Part shown: piece by piece, positions 58,985 through 64,000 of the stretch | Layout of the letters: each line of letters begins with the position of its first letter | How positions within the stretch are numbered: position 1 is the first letter of the stretch | Source: Tillandsia leiboldiana | Taxonomy: Eukaryota > Streptophyta > Magnoliopsida > Poales > Bromeliaceae | Direction: 5' to 3' | Assembly (NCBI GenBank): GCA_029204045.2 | Contig: CM055066.1 | Location: 44,406,342-44,470,341 of the forward strand | Length of the DNA stretch: 64,000 bases | Notes under the pieces: generated by a model | The model's database searches: none | What the model saw: only the letters and a program-made list of their open reading frames with translations | Told to the model about the DNA's origin: nothing | Program-made: the position numbers and the translations under genes

Positions 58985-59258
58985 GGCAGGTAGTACTTGA
59001 TTATGGGTATTGCGGCTACCGCGGATAGTAGGCGGTTGACCGGATATTAGTTATTTTACCCGATTGTGGATTGGGGGTTATTGCGGCGACTGCGGATATT
59101 GGGCGGTTGACCGGATGTCGGATGTGGGACATGATTGTGGATTGGGGGTTATTTCGGTGACCGCAGATATTGGGCAGTTGACCGGGTGTCGGTTGTTGGG
59201 CTTGATTGTTGACGGTGGGTATTGTGGCGACCGCGGATATTGGGCGGTTGACCGGATG
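58985..59258 (+). repeat. 71-bp tandem repeat x4 in LTR B
   Basis: Units near 59007, 59061, 59132 and 59203: GATTGTGGATTGGGGGTTAT then GCGGCGACYGCGGATATTGG and GCGGTTGACCGGATG. One unit in the LTR at 7089 and two in LTR A. Confidence 0.9.
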
Positions 59259-60302
59259 GTTACTTATGCATCAGATTGGGGATCAGGGTTCTTTAGTGGA
59301 GGGTTTTGTTCTATTTGAGTATAGTTGTGATCCAGTCCTGCTTTTATGATACTTGTGACATGGTTACTTTACTCGTGTGGGTAGCTCCCCTCGAGTTCCC
59401 CTCCGGAGCGTGGGGGTCAGACAGTTATGGACTTTTTGCCATCACATCGGCGCGGCTTTACTTGCCCGGTGATGAGGGCGGCAGCAGGAGTTTTGCTATT
59501 ACATCGGCGCGGCTTTATTTGCCCGATGATGAGGGCGGCAGCAGGCAGTACCAGTTTTTACTGGTGGATAGATTGGGTTTATCTGGACGGTTTTTGGTTA
59601 CTGATGCATACATATAGTCGTTCCTTTCGGTATTGCGTTTAGAGGCATACTAGTGGTGGTTTCCCCTTTATTCAGCAGTTCTGTTTACAGCTTTATCACT
59701 TAATCCTTTCCTTGCCTCTGGTAGACTTAGTGGGTACGCCAGAGTTTGAGGCTTTACCCACAGGGGGAGGCTACTGGTTTACTAGTGGTTCTCACCCCCA
59801 TTGTTGTTTCCTCTTCTTCTTCCCTTTGTTTTGCAGAGTCTTCTGCGGGAGTTGCTGTTCTTTCGGTCGTTGTTCGAGGTGAGGGAGTCACGAGCTAGAT
59901 CCTTACTGCCCGAGGAGTGTAGCTGTATCCCCTGGTTGGAGATTCCTAGCACTCTCAGCTGGATTTTTATTGTTTACTCTGAGAGGGATCTTTTGTATTT
60001 TGAGAGACTGATGTAGTATAGTTTTAGCTTATCTCCCTTTTTGGAGTTGAGAGATGCTGTACTGAGGATATTGTTTGATGATTATCGTTATTTGAGGAGA
60101 TAGATGTTGTACCTTATTTCGTGATGTTCTGTGGTCGGATTTTATTTTATAGCATTTTATTTCCGCTTTGATATTTGCATAGCTATAGTACTATCTTTTG
60201 CAGGTCAGACGCTTCGCCTATGCGGGATTACCTGTATGGGTGGCAGATCTGTGGGCGAACCCAGGTCGCAGTTCGACCCCGGGGTGTGACACCTTCCCTC
60301 AG

Positions 60303-60345
60303 CAGTTTCGGGCGCCCGAATTTGGGTCGAGCCCCCGAAACCGGG
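60303..60345. repeat. Imperfect inverted repeat before TATA in LTR A
   Basis: GTTTCGGG...CCCGAAAC arms, with an inner palindrome TCGGGCGCCCGA; the position corresponds to the 18-bp inverted repeat at 7881. Confidence 0.75.
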
Positions 60346-60382
60346 GACACAGCGAGAATTTTCCCATTTGTTGAGTTTTGCC

Positions 60383-60390
60383 TATAAATA
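60383..60390 (+). promoter_or_regulatory. TATA box of LTR A
   Basis: TATAAATA in TGCCTATAAATAGGCCCC, the same context as 7948. Confidence 0.75.
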
Positions 60391-61319
60391 GGCCCCGAGT
60401 GACTCCCTTTCTTCCTTTTCCTCATTTTCTGGACTGTTTCTCACAGAGACACCTTCAGCAAACTTCATCCTCTACTTGTGCTGCATCTACTGACTTTCTG
60501 GAATTTTCGGAGTTCATCTCGCAGGTGAAAATAGAGCTTTTTCTGGACTAGTTTTGTGGACAGCGGCTATGTGTTAACTTGCGAGATTAATAGAGGACCG
60601 TTTTGGGTTTTTTGTAGTGTTCGTGGTGAGCCGGGGTTTTAGTTGTGAGTGGGCGAGCTTGGATTCCTGCTTCACATTCGAGGTGGGTAGTTGTTGTGGA
60701 CCTCATATTTGACATACTCACTAGGAATATTAGAGTTTCCCCGTGTAGGATTTATTGCTTAATGCTTGGTTGGAATATGCATGCTTGTATGGATATATTG
60801 TTAGCTATGTTAGCACTTAACCTTGCATGTGAAATCGACTAATATATTGGGGACAAGATGATTCATCCTGTTGGTGGGTACTACTTGAGGATTTTATGGA
60901 CATACTTAGGGGAATAGCGATTATGACCGATGACTTACCCCTTGCGAGATTATTACTTGATAAACCTTCTTTATCTTTCTTGAGAATATTGCATGCTTAT
61001 ATAGGAAGTGATTTGTATCATGTTAGCATTTAACCTTCCTATGAGTTTGTTTACTAAATTTGGGTTATCATGTTCTAGTAGATGCAAGAACAATGATGTC
61101 TGTCTTTCTTTTATCATCATGAGGACACTTGCATGCTTGTATGGTCATCTAGATAGGCCACCTTTTTCTGCTACACTATCATGCTGGGATTTGACTTAGG
61201 AGAAACCATGATTGCTTCTCTTCTCCTTAATTTTTAGTTAGACATGTGGCACATGTTGCTCAGATTCGAGCAGGGGTTCGGGATAGTGTAGCCAGGACAT
61301 TGGGTCTGGGACAGGGTGG

Positions 61320-61446
61320 ATTTGATAGTGGATTGGGGCATTGCGGCGACTGCGGAGATTGGGCGGTTGACTGGATGTCGATTATTGGAGTTGATTGGGG
61401 ATTTGTGGGGTGTTGCGGCGACCGCGGACATTGAGCGGTAAACCGG
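61320..61446 (+). repeat. GGGCGGTTGAC repeat x2 in LTR A
   Basis: Two diverged units of the repeat found four times in LTR B (58985-59258). Confidence 0.82.
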
Positions 61447-62375
61447 ATCTTTACTTGTGCATCAGATTGGGGATCGGGGTTTCTTTAGTGGACGGGTTTT
61501 CCCACTTGAGCATAGTCGTGATCCAGTCCTGCTATATTATGATACTTGTGACTTATTACTTTACTCGTGTGGGTCGCTCCCCTCGAGTGCCACTCCGGAG
61601 TGTGCGACAGTCAGGCTTTGAGTCATTGAGACTCCTTCTTCCCATGGGTGCTATGCGTAGGCTAGCATACCCGATATGGCAGGCACAGCAGGCAGTACCA
61701 GTTTTACTGGTCCATCGATTGGGTTTAGTCAGGCAGACACTTTTACTGATGCATTCATATAGTGACTATTTCTGGCACTGCATTTAGAGGCATATTAGTG
61801 GTAGCTTCCCTTGTATCAGTAGTTTCGTTTATAGCATACCACCTTTCTTCTCTTTTTGCCTCTGGTAGACCTAGTGGGCACGTCAGAGTTTGAGGCTTAA
61901 CCCACTAGGGGAGGCTACTATTTTTATAGTAGTTCTCACCCCCATTGTCCTTTTTCCTTTTCCCCCATTTGTTTTGCAGAGTCCTCTGTGGGAGGGGCTG
62001 GGCCGTCAGCGGCAGATCGAGGTAAGAGGATTGCGGATTAGATAGACCATCTACCCCGACTGCAAGTGTAGTTGTACTTTTAGGTGTACCTTTATCTTCT
62101 CAGACAGTTGTACTTTTGGGTCTGGCTTTAGCCAGCTGTTTATATATTTTTGGTGAGCTGGGAGAGACACTTGTACCTTATTTGTAGTTCTTACTTTACT
62201 TTATTTCCAGCTTCAGTCTGAGATATATTAGTTTTAGTTCAGCTCTGTTTTTATGCTCTTTTATTATATCTCTTATATCTGAGTAGGTTACTAGCGTCCG
62301 TGTACACAGAAAATTTCGTGTGCACGGTGGATCTGTGGACGGGCCCGGGTTCTGGTTTACACCCGGGGCGTGACA

Positions 62376-63585
62376 GTCTTCACCTTCAGAATCGCTCGGT
62401 TCATTATCCGATGTAGTTTTTTCATTCAAGGAGGAGATGGATAACGAACCTGAGGTAATCGATGAAAAGTACATGAAAGGTGAAGTTGTGGACGCAATAT
62501 GTTGTGACGTTGTTATCCTCATCACTAGAAGATAACTCATCAGAAGAGGAATTGTCATCCCATGTGATGGCTTACATAGCCTTCTTCTTTGACGGATTCT
62601 TGTTGGGACACTCCGTTGAGATATGACCAAAACCTCGGCATTTGAAGCACTAGATTTGTCCCTCGGTGTTCTTCTTGTCATTTGAAGAACTCTTTTGCTT
62701 TCCTGATTTAAAGCTTAAAAATCCTTTTCCTTTCTTGGACTTAACGAAGGATGATGGTTTGCTTGAATTTCCCCTTCGAAAGCTTCGGCGAAATTTTCTT
62801 GTCAAGAATGCAAGTTGTTTCTCGAAATCCTCCATAGATAAATTATCATCAGCGTCTAAGGAGGATGAATCCGCGTTTTCTTCTTTTGTTGATTTCAATG
62901 CAAAAACTGAAGACTTAGAAGAAGAGGAAGGCTTTCCAGAAGAATAGTTAGTAGGAAAAGTCATTTCATAAGTTTGAAGTGCACCAACTAATTCTTCTAC
63001 TTTGATTTCGTCCGGGTGTTTTACTGTTTCAATTGCTGCAACCTTAGGGCGAAATCTTTCGGGAAGAGTTCTTAAGATCTTTCTTACAACTTTAGATTCT
63101 GAGATCTTCTCTCCCAAGTTAGCACATGTATTTACGATATCTTGCAATCATGTATAATAATCTGTGAAAGATTCATTTTCTGCCATATGAATTGAATCAA
63201 ATTTGCTCGTAAGCATCTTCAGTTTTTGAATCTTCACTAAACTTGTACCCTCATGTGTAACTTGTAGAGTATCCCAGATTTCTTTTGCGGTCTTATATGC
63301 CAAGACGCGAGAAAACTCAGTTTGTGGCAAAGCATTAAATAAAGCGTTAATTCCCTTGCCGTTGTAAGAAGAAGCATCAATCTCTTCCTTGGTCCATTTC
63401 GACCTAGGTTTGATGGTGTGAACATCATCGGCAATAATCTCAGTAGGATTTGTCCATCCAAACTCAATTCATTTCCATACTCGTTCATCGATGGAAATCA
63501 AGAACGCTCTCATGCATACTTTCCAGTAGGCATAATTTGTTTCATCGAAGAACGGTGGTCTATTGATGTTTACACCTTCAACCAT
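62376..63585 (-). pseudogene. SIRE-like gag, N-terminal part
   Basis: ATG at 63585 (MVEGVNINRPPFFDETNYA), then YWKVCMRAFLISIDERVWK, KTAKEIWDTLQVTHEGTSLV, KMLTSKFDSIHMAENESFTD, KILRTLPERFRPKVAAIE and the VEELVGALQTYEM segment. This is the order of copia-type gag (UBN2-like) proteins. A basic region and a first zinc knuckle (CFKCRGFGHISTEC) follow, then an acidic end. In-frame stops: TGA 63469-63471, TGA 63148-63150, TAG 62650-62652, and a further shift near 62500-62570. It is cut at 62376 by solo LTR A; the rest continues at 41746. The start lies 20 bases after the PBS. Confidence 0.88.
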
Positions 63586-63604
63586 TATTTACAACCCTAT
63601 TCCC

Positions 63605-63616
63605 GCTCTGATACCA
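63605..63616 (-). other. SIRE primer-binding site (initiator tRNA-Met)
   Basis: Minus strand TGGTATCAGAGC, 2 bases after the LTR end, between LTR and gag. It sets the 5' end of the outer element on the right. Confidence 0.93.
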
Positions 63617-63618
63617 CA

Positions 63619-63971
63619 TATGGGTTATGGGATAATGGATCTGAATAGAGGAAAAACCACCTAGAGGGGGGGTGAATAGGTGTAAACAATAAAATCACCA
63701 AATCGTTGCGTAAAAATAACCCAATGTGGAAAAATAAATAAAGTACGCAAGATTTTACGTGGAAAACTCCGTCACAGGAGTAAAAAAACACGGGATTGAT
63801 AACACAGTGAAATCCACTAAGATTAAACACGTACAAGATGATATACCGTAACTCTACGACTCAACCTTTTCCATACGCTCCGAGTAGATCTTCTCCGCTC
63901 GCTCCGCAACGCACCTCGAATCCACGATTTGCGTCCAACGTCGAATCCACAACGTCCAACCGGAGTCACGG
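63619..63971 (-). mobile_element. SIRE 5' LTR, 3'-terminal part
   Basis: Minus strand ends ...ATAACCCATA before the PBS. It matches the end of the solo LTR (11270-11756) and 10051-10450. It is interrupted at 63972 by another LTR, so the rest lies beyond the window. Confidence 0.87.
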
Positions 63972-64000
63972 TGTAGTAACCCAGATCCCCGTGTAGCTTT
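63972..64000 (+). mobile_element. Start of another Tekay-type LTR
   Basis: TGTAGTAACCCAGATCCCCG resembles the starts of LTR A and of the LTR at 7089. Its TSD would be CACGG (63967-63971). The window ends 29 bases in. Confidence 0.75.

Larger units (their letters stand above)
42608..60291 (+). mobile_element. Solo LTR B (gypsy type), holding C and D
   Basis: Starts TGTGATGACCCAG at 42608 and ends GGGGTGTGACA at 60291. Exact TSD CCTTC at 42603-42607 and 60292-60296. Own sequence: 42608-43397, about 46687-47828 and 58638-60291. No interior. It is inserted in the U3 of LTR A, just after its ERSE array. Own features: ERSE array, TATA 46861, the 71-bp repeat at 58985-59258 and a 54-bp duplicate (CATCGGCGCGGCTTTA...) at about 59440-59540. 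Confidence 0.92.
41752..62375 (+). mobile_element. Solo LTR A (Tekay-like), interrupted by B, C and D
   Basis: Starts TGTAGTGGTCCGG at 41752 and ends GGGGCGTGACA at 62375. Its own sequence is 41752-42607 plus 60297-62375, about 2.9 kb, and matches the LTR at 7089-10050. Flanks are GTTTT (41747-41751) and GTCTT (62376-62380), a TSD with one mismatch. No PBS, PPT or interior remains, so it is a solo LTR. It lies in the SIRE gag. TATA at 60383; two units of the GGGCGGTTGAC repeat at about 61320-61446. Confidence 0.88.

Overview
This window is plant nuclear DNA made almost entirely of nested LTR retrotransposons. Evidence: plant-type Ty1/copia (SIRE/Maximus-like) and Ty3/gypsy (Tekay/Del-like) coding remnants, primer-binding sites complementary to plant initiator tRNA-Met, LTRs beginning TG and ending CA, 5-bp target-site duplications (TSDs), and long GC-rich LTRs with plant promoter motifs. 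I find no ordinary host gene. The species cannot be named; a large, repeat-rich flowering-plant genome is the best description.

Layout. Two 100-N gaps (5964-6063, 24681-24780) split the window into three contigs. The outermost unit is a minus-strand SIRE-like copia element, running from right to left: part of its 5' LTR (63619-63971), PBS, gag (63585-62376), the rest of gag-pol (41746-37814), an env-like ORF (14700-13322), PPT and 3' LTR (12558 leftward). It is split by three insertions. (1) In gag lies solo LTR A (41752-62375), which holds solo LTR B (42608-60291), which holds solo LTR C (43398-46681) and a complete 10.8-kb element D (47829-58632). (2) Between pol and env lies a large non-coding LTR element (LARD-like: 4.64-kb LTRs, 2.2-kb interior; TSD GAAAT at 15165-15169 and 36720-36724). 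(3) In the 3' LTR lies an opposite-orientation solo LTR of the SIRE family (10494-11756, TSD GATAT). Left of 10050 is a truncated Tekay-like element (6487-10050) holding a further LTR fragment (6064-6486).

Assembly. Much of 1-36719 is redundant. 1-5963 is a noisy copy of 13848 to about 19797, and 14701-24680 repeats as 24781 to about 34773. Substitutions that separate the 5' from the 3' LTR repeat in the order expected if two contigs overlap and were not merged, so the LARD locus probably exists once.

Most interesting biology. (a) The Tekay-type LTRs carry about 81-bp repeat units, each centred on CACGTG-N10-ATTGG; on the other strand this is CCAAT-N10-CACGTG, the plant ER-stress response element. 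(b) Element D carries about 59 nt of initiator tRNA-Met, the same tRNA that its PBS uses as primer. (c) D and the LARD share a perfect stem-loop at the same distance (177 nt) after the LTR end, with a compensatory base-pair change. (d) D has lost most of pol and carries two arrays of short tandem hairpins instead.
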